From an uncultured bacterium (GTDB lineage Bacteria; CAIJMQ01): a stretch of 19,452 nt of DNA. The position numbers and the translations under genes are program-made. The notes below the pieces were generated by a model. The model worked only from the letters and a program-made list of their open reading frames with translations, did not search any database and had not been told where the DNA came from. Positions 1-6,195 of this stretch are shown in pieces. Within the stretch, counting starts at the first letter, position 1, and each line of letters begins with the position of its first letter. Location: NCBI GenBank assembly GCA_903821905.1, contig CAIJMQ010000068.1:1-19452 (forward strand), read 5' to 3'.

Positions 1-48
1 ATAGAGGACAAGTAGATTTAGATGGGTTTTAAGGTGTTTGGTTATTAA

Positions 49-366
49 TTATTTTTCTTTAATGATCTCAAAGAACTCCTTTGCCATTCGGTAAGGTTTA
101 GATGCAATCCTAAAGGGTAAGGAAACTAATAGTGCTGACATATCTTTTCTTAATTCTTCTGTGAGTCTTTCTTGTTTGGTGAGCAACCGTTTAAGTACTT
201 TAGAAGTATAGAATTTAATTATTTTATCTTTATCAATTTGGATTTCTGTGCTGCAGAGGTTACATTTTATTTTATGAACATAATCACCTACGTATATTAT
301 AACGTGTGGAGTTTCTTTTTCGCAATGTAAACAGAAGAGATTTGTTTCTATGACTTCTGGTTTCAA
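49..366 (-). CDS. Small zinc-ribbon protein downstream of rpsA (bh-protein-like)
   Basis: This 105-residue protein has two Cys-x2-Cys pairs near its N-terminus (CLHC at about residues 12-15 and CNLC at about 35-38), a typical zinc-ribbon arrangement. A basic, helical C-terminal half without membrane segments follows. From memory the ribbon resembles small Firmicutes proteins annotated 'bh protein', whose function is unknown. The start is TTG, and its first two bases precede and overlap the rpsA stop (TTGA), so translation is probably coupled to ribosomal protein S1. It has no separate promoter that I can see. A role in RNA or ribosome biology is only inferred from the zinc ribbon, the basic tail and the coupling. 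The reading frame is solid; the function is unknown. Confidence 0.75.
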   Translation of the reverse strand: MKPEVIETNLFCLHCEKETPHVIIYVGDYVHKIKCNLCSTEIQIDKDKIIKFYTSKVLKRLLTKQERLTEELRKDMSALLVSLPFRIASKPYRMAKEFFEIIKEK

Positions 367-1958
367 TTTTTACCTTGTGTTGTCTTTTTCTTTAATTTTT
401 TCACCAAGCTTAAGCCGATTTTCCTTTCTTCTGAACTAATTCTTACAATTTCTACCTTTATTTTATCGTCTACTTTGATTGTCTCGTTGACAGAATCAGA
501 TTTTTCGTCTTTCATTTGTGAAATATGTAAAAGTCCCTCTATCCCATCTTCAATTTCTACGAATGCCCCAAAATCAGTAACCTTAGTTACTATCCCGTTT
601 ATTTCCATCCCAACCTTATATTTTTTATCAATTTCCTCCCAGGGGTTAGGTAGAAGTTGTTTTCGTCCAAGTGAGATTTTTCTCTGGTTAAGGTCTATAT
701 CTAAAATTAGAACTTCTATTTTTTCTCCTTTTTTTATCAACTTAGAAGTATTTTCTATCCGGGAAGACCACGATAAATCAGAAATATGTATTAACCCTTC
801 TATTCCCTCTTCCATCTCTACGAATACCCCATAATCCATGACAGTGCGGATTTTCCCTTTTACTTTAGAACCCTTAGGATATTTTTCTTTAATTTTAAGC
901 CACGGGTCAAGCTCTGTTCGTTTAATAGACAGAGCAATCTTATTGTTTGCCTGATCAATATTTATTACTATTGCTTCTACTACATCGCCTATACTCAGCA
1001 TTTGAGATGGATGAGATATATGTTTTGTCCATGATAATTCTGAGATATGTATGAGCCCTTCGATCCCTTTTTCCAGCTCAAGGAAGACACCGTAATTAGT
1101 TATATTGACAACTGTGCCTTTAATTTTTGAATTAAGAGGGAATTTTTTCTCTACTAATTCCCAAGGGTCTGCACTTTTCTGTTTTAATCCTAATGAAACC
1201 CTCTTTTTTTCTTTATCTATTTCCAATATTACCACTTCCACCTCTTCTCCTATTGCCAAAACTTCCGAAGGATGCGATATCCTTCCCCAAGAGATATCAG
1301 TAATATGAAGCAATCCATCCAGTCCACCAAGATCTATAAATGCTCCAAAGTCGGTAATATTTTTCACTCTGCCTTTAACTATATCTTTGGGTTTCAGGGT
1401 TTCCAAGAGATGTTTTCTTGATTGATCCCGAGTTTCTTCTAAACAAGCTTTACGCGAAACTACTACATTTTTTCTCCATTGATTGGTTTTAAGAATCTTG
1501 AAATCAGCTTCTTGACCTACTAAAGCATCCGGGTTCTTTAAAGGTTCTACATCTACCTGTGAGGATGGAAGAAACCCCGGTATACCTATATTTACAATAA
1601 AACCACCTTTGACTTTTTTAGTTATTTTACCCTTAATTGTTTCATTTGAATTATAAGCTTTCTGGATTTTCCCCCAATTCTTTATAAAATCAGCTTTTTC
1701 AAGGGAAAGGCCTACCATACCATCTTCGTTTTCCTTGGTTTCAATAAGTACTTCTATCTCGTCTCCGACCTTTAAACTTTCTGGAGAATCAAAATTAGAC
1801 AGGGATATAATTCCTTCAGATTTATATCCGATGTCAATTAAAGCTTCTCCTTTTCTGATCTGGACTATTTTCCCTTTTGTTACTTCTCCCTCAGAAATAG
1901 GTTTTAATGCGAAATAGTACAATTCATCAACGGTTTTTGTTTTTTTCTTTGAATCCAT
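363..1958 (-). CDS. rpsA: 30S ribosomal protein S1
   Basis: The 531-residue protein contains six consecutive S1 (OB-fold) RNA-binding domains, at about residues 22-90, 104-170, 188-260, 274-348, 361-435 and 448-520. Domains 3 to 6 carry the classic pattern of G-x-V followed by DFGAFV or YGVFVE, GLIHIS and KISLG. The first two are more divergent, as is usual for the ribosome-anchoring domains. Six domains and this length match the long S1 of proteobacteria (E. coli, 557 residues) rather than the short four-domain forms. S1 binds mRNA leaders and helps the 30S subunit initiate on messages with weak Shine-Dalgarno sites, which fits the several genes here that lack one. The start is ATG with an AAGGAG site about nine bases upstream. 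Two promoters lie in the 226-base leader region. Confidence 0.96.
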   Translation of the reverse strand: MDSKKKTKTVDELYYFALKPISEGEVTKGKIVQIRKGEALIDIGYKSEGIISLSNFDSPESLKVGDEIEVLIETKENEDGMVGLSLEKADFIKNWGKIQKAYNSNETIKGKITKKVKGGFIVNIGIPGFLPSSQVDVEPLKNPDALVGQEADFKILKTNQWRKNVVVSRKACLEETRDQSRKHLLETLKPKDIVKGRVKNITDFGAFIDLGGLDGLLHITDISWGRISHPSEVLAIGEEVEVVILEIDKEKKRVSLGLKQKSADPWELVEKKFPLNSKIKGTVVNITNYGVFLELEKGIEGLIHISELSWTKHISHPSQMLSIGDVVEAIVINIDQANNKIALSIKRTELDPWLKIKEKYPKGSKVKGKIRTVMDYGVFVEMEEGIEGLIHISDLSWSSRIENTSKLIKKGEKIEVLILDIDLNQRKISLGRKQLLPNPWEEIDKKYKVGMEINGIVTKVTDFGAFVEIEDGIEGLLHISQMKDEKSDSVNETIKVDDKIKVEIVRISSEERKIGLSLVKKLKKKTTQGKN

Positions 1959-2027
1959 CGATTTTATCTAACTCCTTTTTTTACCTTTTAGAATATTTCC
2001 CCTGGAGGTATTCCAACAAAGGAGCAT

Positions 2028-2056
2028 ATCCTATGTGAATTTATTAATTTTGTCAA
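2028..2056 (-). promoter_or_regulatory. Proximal rpsA promoter (P2)
   Basis: On the minus strand a perfect TTGACA (2051-2056) is followed after 17 bases by TAGGAT (2028-2033). The predicted transcription start lies near 2021, giving a leader of about 60 bases before the rpsA ATG. Confidence 0.6.
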
Positions 2057-2065
2057 TCTTGCAAA

Positions 2066-2098
2066 CCCTATTTAGAAAGAACAGGGCTTTCTAACGGG
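2066..2098 (-). other. Hairpin between the two rpsA promoters
   Basis: TTAGAAAG at 2072-2079 pairs perfectly with CTTTCTAA at 2087-2094 across a 7-base loop. CCC (2066-2068) and GGG (2096-2098) can extend the stem past a small internal loop. No U-tract follows on the minus strand. It could end the HPS-RraA transcript weakly, or form the 5' end of the distal-promoter rpsA transcript, whose predicted start is about 2095. Confidence 0.45.
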
Positions 2099-2101
2099 GT
2101 A

Positions 2102-2130
2102 AATATATCAAAGATTTAAATAGCTGTCAA
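2102..2130 (-). promoter_or_regulatory. Distal rpsA promoter (P1)
   Basis: On the minus strand TTGACA (2125-2130) is followed after exactly 17 bases by TATATT (2102-2107), a near-consensus sigma70 promoter. The predicted start is about 2095, at the edge of the hairpin that lies upstream of the second promoter. Confidence 0.6.
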
Positions 2131-2184
2131 AGTCACCATTGTCCATGGAGCATATAATAGATAAGATACAAAAGATTTTTTAGC

Positions 2185-3474
2185 TTACCTATTCTTTTCC
2201 CATCTAAGGAGTTCTGTTACTTTGGAAAGAGTACTGCCTTCTTTAATCTCTTTGCGGACTCGGTTTTCTCTTTCAAGTACATCCATTGCGCGGTTAGCTA
2301 TCTCGGTAGCTTTTGCTTGAGGGATTACTATTACTCCATCGTCATCTCCTACTATCCAGTCGCTGGGAGAAACTTTTACTCCTCCTACTTCAATAGGTAT
2401 TCCGATTTCACCAAAACCCTTTGGTTCACCAGCTTGAGGCGTGACAATTTTTGCAAATGCTGGGAATTTGAGTTTCTTTATCTCCGGGACATCTCTGATC
2501 GCCCCATCTATTACTACTCCAGCAATACCTTTTTGTTTTGCACTCCAAGACGCCAGTTCACCCCACACTGCAGGAGTAACACCACCCGCATCAATAACTA
2601 TAACATCTCCTTTATCTGCTTTATCTATTGCTTCAACGGGTTTTGCCCAGTCACCAGGATAAGTTCTAACCGTAAAAGCTTTCCCCACCATTTTAATACC
2701 TTCCAATATGGGTCTTATATCTCTACATGGATTTTCTCTATGTAATGCATCGGATATATTGGAAGTAGATACCTTATAAAAAACATTTTTGATTTCGCTG
2801 CCTACTACTCTTTTATAAAGAACGGTCTTAATGGATTTTTTATTTTGGATACTTTTCTTAATAATCTGAGTGGCTTCTTTCGCATTTTCTGACTTTGTTA
2901 TTGCACCACCTACAATTATTATCGAAGCCCCTGACTCTACGGCTTTTGAGGCTGTTTCAGAATTTATACCTCCTGCTACTGCAATGGGAATAGTAATTAC
3001 TTTGCTGATTTTTCTAAGAGCGTTGAATGGATCTTTGCCTTTCATCTGTGCATCAATAGGAGTATGGATACACAGGTAATCAGCGCCCCAGTTTTCAATT
3101 TGTTTAGCTTTTTTCTCCAAATCTTTTACCTCAAGGAGGTCAACCATAATCTTTGCCCCGTAATTTCGCCCTGCTTCAATGCATTCTTTTATCGTACTAT
3201 CAGAAACTCCTCCAAGCACACAGACGATATCCGCACCCGATTTTGCTGCTATCTCCACTTCTATCCTGCCTGCGTCTGCAGTTTTCATGTCTGCAACTAT
3301 AGTATGATGTGGAAATTCTTTTCTTAAAGCTCTGACGGCATCTAATCCTTCACTTTTAATTAAAGGTGTTCCTGCTTCAATCCAGTCAGCTCCTCCCTTT
3401 ACTGTTTCATGGGCGAGTTTTATGGCTCTCTTCAACTCAACAAAATCCAAAGCAATCTGTATTATAGGTTTCAT
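2185..3474 (-). CDS. Bifunctional 3-hexulose-6-phosphate synthase / RraA-like protein
   Basis: This is a two-domain fusion of 429 residues. Residues 1-210 are an orotidine-phosphate-decarboxylase-type barrel of the HPS/KGPDC family, with the D-x-K-x2-D metal and phosphate signature at 62-67 (DMKTAD) and a phosphate-binding end near GGAI at 189-192. HPS condenses formaldehyde with ribulose 5-phosphate, or runs in reverse to make pentose. Residues 225-425 are an RraA/HMG-aldolase-like fold, with GEL at 305-307, GAIRD at 324-328 and the SDWIVGDDDGV segment at 370-380. NCBI uses the name 'bifunctional hexulose-6-phosphate synthase/ribonuclease regulator' for similar fusions, best known from archaea. 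The partner isomerase (PHI) is not in the window. The role of the RraA half is unproven; it may be an aldolase or decarboxylase rather than an RNase regulator. The ATG has no Shine-Dalgarno site. Confidence 0.88.
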   Translation of the reverse strand: MKPIIQIALDFVELKRAIKLAHETVKGGADWIEAGTPLIKSEGLDAVRALRKEFPHHTIVADMKTADAGRIEVEIAAKSGADIVCVLGGVSDSTIKECIEAGRNYGAKIMVDLLEVKDLEKKAKQIENWGADYLCIHTPIDAQMKGKDPFNALRKISKVITIPIAVAGGINSETASKAVESGASIIIVGGAITKSENAKEATQIIKKSIQNKKSIKTVLYKRVVGSEIKNVFYKVSTSNISDALHRENPCRDIRPILEGIKMVGKAFTVRTYPGDWAKPVEAIDKADKGDVIVIDAGGVTPAVWGELASWSAKQKGIAGVVIDGAIRDVPEIKKLKFPAFAKIVTPQAGEPKGFGEIGIPIEVGGVKVSPSDWIVGDDDGVIVIPQAKATEIANRAMDVLERENRVRKEIKEGSTLSKVTELLRWEKNR

Positions 3475-3481
3475 GTAGTTT

Positions 3482-3487
3482 ATTATA
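3482..3487 (-). promoter_or_regulatory. Consensus -10 box just upstream of the HPS-RraA start
   Basis: A perfect TATAAT reads on the minus strand and ends 7 bases before the ATG, so transcription would begin at or next to the start codon (a leaderless message). No convincing -35 element lies 16-18 bases upstream, so the call is tentative. Confidence 0.35.
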
Positions 3488-3597
3488 ATCTAAAAGAAAT
3501 TTCTTCTCTACTTAATATGTACTTTTTGGCTTCTTTACACCAAAGGCATTTGTTTTTGGAGATTATATTGTCAAGATCCCTCTAGATTTTTTGCAAG

Positions 3598-3626
3598 TTG
3601 AATTTTTAATGCAAAATAGGTAAATT
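3598..3626 (+). promoter_or_regulatory. Possible promoter of the split E2 operon
   Basis: TTGAAT (3598-3603), a 17-base spacer and TAAATT (3621-3626) would start transcription near 3633. That is just upstream of the GGGAGG ribosome-binding site at 3641-3646. Four of six bases match consensus in each box. Confidence 0.35.
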
Positions 3627-3652
3627 TGTATTGATAACATGGGAGGTTCTTA

Positions 3653-3991
3653 ATGATTAAAGAAATTATGATGCCGAGATTAGGGCAGACAGTTGAAGAA
3701 GCAACGGTTGAAAAATGGCACAAGAAAGAAGGAGATAAAGTAGCAAAGGGAGATGTCCTACTTGAGATTATGACTGACAAGGCAGCTTTAGAAGTTGAAT
3801 CTTTTCATGATGGAATCCTTCGTAAGATATTAGCGAAAGAAGGCACCACTGTGCCCGTTTTGAGTATTATAGGTTACATTGCAGATAGGATGGATGAAGA
3901 AATACCGCAAGTTAAAAAAACAGAAGCCCCAACATCAGCACATGGTTTCTCCTGTCCATTAAATGTAAAAAAGATCAAAGAAAAAAAATAA
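3653..3991 (+). CDS. Lipoyl-domain protein (N-terminal part of a split 2-oxoacid dehydrogenase E2)
   Basis: The 112-residue protein is a single lipoyl/biotinyl carrier domain (about 1-78), with the lipoylation site at Lys43 in the motif TDKA and the typical opening MPRLGQTVEEATV. Lipoyl domains swing acyl groups between the E1, E2 and E3 active sites of pyruvate- or acetoin-type dehydrogenase complexes. After a Pro/Ala linker the protein ends in SCPLNVKKIKEKK, which looks like the first helix of a peripheral subunit-binding domain cut short. The stop TAA directly follows a run of eight A (3981-3988). A one-base slip there would continue translation into the next gene. GGGAGG lies 6 bases before the ATG. 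No E1 or E3 gene is in the window. Confidence 0.85.
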   Translation: MIKEIMMPRLGQTVEEATVEKWHKKEGDKVAKGDVLLEIMTDKAALEVESFHDGILRKILAKEGTTVPVLSIIGYIADRMDEEIPQVKKTEAPTSAHGFSCPLNVKKIKEKK

Positions 3992-4011
3992 AGATTCATA
4001 GGGGACTTAAT

Positions 4012-4704
4012 ATGAAAAATATTCCATTGTCAGCTATGAGAAAAATCATTGCTGAAAAGATGGCAAAGAGTAAAATAGAAATCCCGCATTTCTATCTTAC
4101 GGCTGAAGTTGATATGACAGAGTGCGTGAATTTGAGATTAAAACTTAATGAAGAATTTCAGAAGAAAAACAAGCCCAGATGCACATTTAATGACTTTATC
4201 ATAAAAGCTGTTGCGGAAAGCTTAGCAAAGTATCCGCATATTAACTGCAGGTTCGTGGACAATTCCATTCAGATTATGGATGAGTTCAATGTCGGCTTTG
4301 CCGTTGCATTATCTTTTGAGGACGGGGTGATTGTTCCCGTTGTTCCTTTTGCGGATAAATTGTCTCTTGAGGAAATAATCGTAAAAAGAGATGAGCTAAC
4401 AAATAAAGCAAGAAGTAAGAAACTTACTCCTGATGAAATGAATGGCGCTCAAACAGTCATAACGAATTTGGGAATATATGACATAAAAAACTTCATAGCG
4501 ATTATTCCACCGAATACTTCAAGTATTCTTGCGATAGGGAAGATAGAAGAAAGACCCGTTGTCAAAGACAGGAAAGTTGTAGTTCGTTCAATTATGAATA
4601 TAACCGGCTCTTTTGACCACAGAGCAATAAATGGAGCTTGTGCTGCGATATTCCTGCAAGAAATCAAAACCCTTCTTGAACAGCCTCAATCTGTAATTAA
4701 ATAA
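4012..4704 (+). CDS. 2-oxoacid dehydrogenase E2 acyltransferase, catalytic domain only
   Basis: The 230 residues correspond to the C-terminal acyltransferase domain of E2 enzymes, which normally follows the lipoyl and subunit-binding domains. It opens with PLSAMRKIIAEKMAKSK and IPHFYLTAEVDMT, the usual domain start, and contains TNLGIYDIKNFIAII and PPNTSSILAIGKI. The catalytic His203 sits in FDHRAINGA. The common motif is DHRxxDG, so Asn207 replaces the usual Asp. It would transfer acyl groups from lipoyl-lysine to CoA. The ATG is preceded by an AGGGGA site at 4000-4005 and lies 20 bases after the lipoyl ORF stop. The frame stays open upstream through the A8 run, so a slip could fuse both ORFs. 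Which 2-oxoacid is used cannot be told. Confidence 0.88.
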   Translation: MKNIPLSAMRKIIAEKMAKSKIEIPHFYLTAEVDMTECVNLRLKLNEEFQKKNKPRCTFNDFIIKAVAESLAKYPHINCRFVDNSIQIMDEFNVGFAVALSFEDGVIVPVVPFADKLSLEEIIVKRDELTNKARSKKLTPDEMNGAQTVITNLGIYDIKNFIAIIPPNTSSILAIGKIEERPVVKDRKVVVRSIMNITGSFDHRAINGACAAIFLQEIKTLLEQPQSVIK

Positions 4705-4719
4705 TATCTAATATCCAGA

Positions 4720-6111
4720 TTAAGATTTACTTTCCCAGACAATATCATAATCATTAAAAGCTGGCTCATTATCTTTCTTTGCTCTCGGTGTTCCGAGGTC
4801 ATCCTGCATATTGGGACCGATACTGTAAAGCTTAAATCCACTGATGTAACGGGAATATTTAAGACTTTTTCCGCTAAATGGGTCAGTAGGAACTTCTTTT
4901 AAAAATTCAGGCGCTAAACTTTCTAATTTTTCAGGATAATTTCCGTTCTTTGTCTTGTAGAGCTTTAAAGCAAGCCCGGTTCTACAAATATCGATATCCG
5001 CCTGATGTCGTGCTTGTAATTCCCGCACTCTATCAAGTGCCGGTAGAGATATTCTGGTTAAAATACAGCATTTAGGAACATCTGCATCTTCTATTCTATC
5101 TTTCACATATTCATAATACGGGATATTATAAGAATCCTGCATTTTAGATATAAATGTTAGATAACAAGCAAAATCTTTCTTGAAAATAGGTTTACCAAGA
5201 ACAGATACAATAAATATCAAAGGCACTGGCAGAGGAGGATCATTGTAACTGACCTCTTGTAACTCTCTGGCTTTGCCTCGGAGTATTCTCTCAAATGTCC
5301 ATACCCCCCCAACTCTCTCTCCATCCATACATTTGATAAAAGGTTCAATATCTTGGTGAATAGAGAGTTCATCCATTATTAAAGTTGCTTTTTCGACAGG
5401 AATTTCTTTTGAACCCGATATATTTTCAATACATTCTATAATTATTCCGTCACAGGCAACTCTTACCAACTGCGAAAGCACGATTGGTTCGTCTTTTAGA
5501 TGATTTGATACTTTTAACCCAACAAGAAGTGTGTCAAATGCTTCTTTTGTTTTGCCTGATTCTGCTTCGAGTAAGGCTTTTACACAGAGTAATCTCACCG
5601 TATTTCGCATAGAATTGAGTTCCGGCAATAACGTTCCAGGTCCATCTTCGTAATTATGATTGAAATTGCATTTAGGTTTTCTTGAACCCTCTTCAAGGAT
5701 TTCATAAATATACTGTATATCTCTAGAGTTGATTAGCTTGGGAATTTCATCCCTTTGTTCATCGGTCCACTGGGAAATATCCGAAAAAGATTTAACACCT
5801 GTAATAGTTTTAATTGCTCTATTATTTACGCCACCGTCTTTATTTGGGATATAAGGTTTTCCTCCTTCTCCGGTTGTCATTAGAATAAATGCTTTGTTGT
5901 AAAGAAGCGCCGCATTTTCTTCGTCTGGGACTGCTGGAGGCAAAATTTCAGCAATAGTCATAGGTCTACCTTGTGCTTTTAGTTCGGCAATTTTATTGTG
6001 CAGCTGAATTCCGAATACTATGTTTAGGATAATATGCACCGCGATAATCAGAGCGATTAAACTACCGAATATAATCCCTATTACTTTCAAAGTTTTCTTC
6101 CCCTTGCTCAC
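4720..6111 (-). CDS. Membrane-anchored protein with GspG/pseudopilin-like C-terminal domain
   Basis: The 463-residue protein has a short basic N-terminus and one membrane segment (about residues 9-34), so most of it should lie outside the cytoplasmic membrane. Residues 60-350 are mostly helical and not recognised; the stretch RLLCVKALLEAESGKTKEAFDTL is reminiscent of tetratricopeptide helices. Residues 375-440 resemble the globular part of type II secretion major pseudopilins: GLALKLYKTKNGNYPEKL, then VPTDPFSGKSLKY, then GFKLYSIGPN followed by acidic residues. It lacks the N-terminal prepilin cleavage motif, so it is not itself a pilin. The start is GTG with GGAGGG four bases upstream, behind a strong promoter divergent from miaA. 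The function is unknown; a surface or secretion-associated role is a guess. Confidence 0.7.
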   Translation of the reverse strand: MSKGKKTLKVIGIIFGSLIALIIAVHIILNIVFGIQLHNKIAELKAQGRPMTIAEILPPAVPDEENAALLYNKAFILMTTGEGGKPYIPNKDGGVNNRAIKTITGVKSFSDISQWTDEQRDEIPKLINSRDIQYIYEILEEGSRKPKCNFNHNYEDGPGTLLPELNSMRNTVRLLCVKALLEAESGKTKEAFDTLLVGLKVSNHLKDEPIVLSQLVRVACDGIIIECIENISGSKEIPVEKATLIMDELSIHQDIEPFIKCMDGERVGGVWTFERILRGKARELQEVSYNDPPLPVPLIFIVSVLGKPIFKKDFACYLTFISKMQDSYNIPYYEYVKDRIEDADVPKCCILTRISLPALDRVRELQARHQADIDICRTGLALKLYKTKNGNYPEKLESLAPEFLKEVPTDPFSGKSLKYSRYISGFKLYSIGPNMQDDLGTPRAKKDNEPAFNDYDIVWESKS

Positions 6112-6131
6112 AATACCCTCCGTTTGCTTAT

Positions 6132-6160
6132 ATTACATCATCGTAGAATGAGATTGTCAA
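6132..6160 (-). promoter_or_regulatory. Promoter of the pseudopilin-tail membrane protein
   Basis: On the minus strand TTGACA (6155-6160), a 17-base spacer and TGTAAT (6132-6137) preceded by TGA (extended -10) form a strong sigma70-like promoter. The predicted start near 6125 gives a leader of about 14 bases that includes the GGAGGG site. Confidence 0.65.
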
Positions 6161-6184
6161 AAAGAGTTAAGATATATGTATAAT
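6154..6184 (+). promoter_or_regulatory. miaA promoter sharing its -35 with the divergent gene
   Basis: TTGTCA (6154-6159), a 19-base spacer and a perfect TATAAT (6179-6184) would start transcription at about 6191. That is only about 5 bases before the miaA ATG, which has no Shine-Dalgarno site. The -35 overlaps the opposite-strand -35 by five bases. Confidence 0.45.
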
Positions 6185-6195
6185 ATCTAACCAAA

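Noticed and set aside
1-48. Downstream gene or terminator at the left edge
   Set aside because: These 48 bases hold no start, stem or U-tract that I can support.
2153-2158. Plus-strand TATAAT in the gap before the HPS-RraA end
   Set aside because: There is no -35 at a suitable distance and no plus-strand gene follows; the downstream frames are antisense shadows.
3568-3596. Plus-strand TTGTCA as the -35 of the split E2 operon
   Set aside because: Seventeen bases downstream there is TTGCAA, not a -10-like box; the pair at 3598-3626 fits better.
3571-3780. Minus-strand ORF overlapping the lipoyl-domain start
   Set aside because: It is antisense to a clear lipoyl domain, has no ribosome-binding site and no recognisable composition.
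4705-4719. Terminator hairpin between the E2 and pseudopilin-tail genes
   Set aside because: The only pairing found (TCTAAT with ATTAAGA) needs a bulge and is too weak to call.
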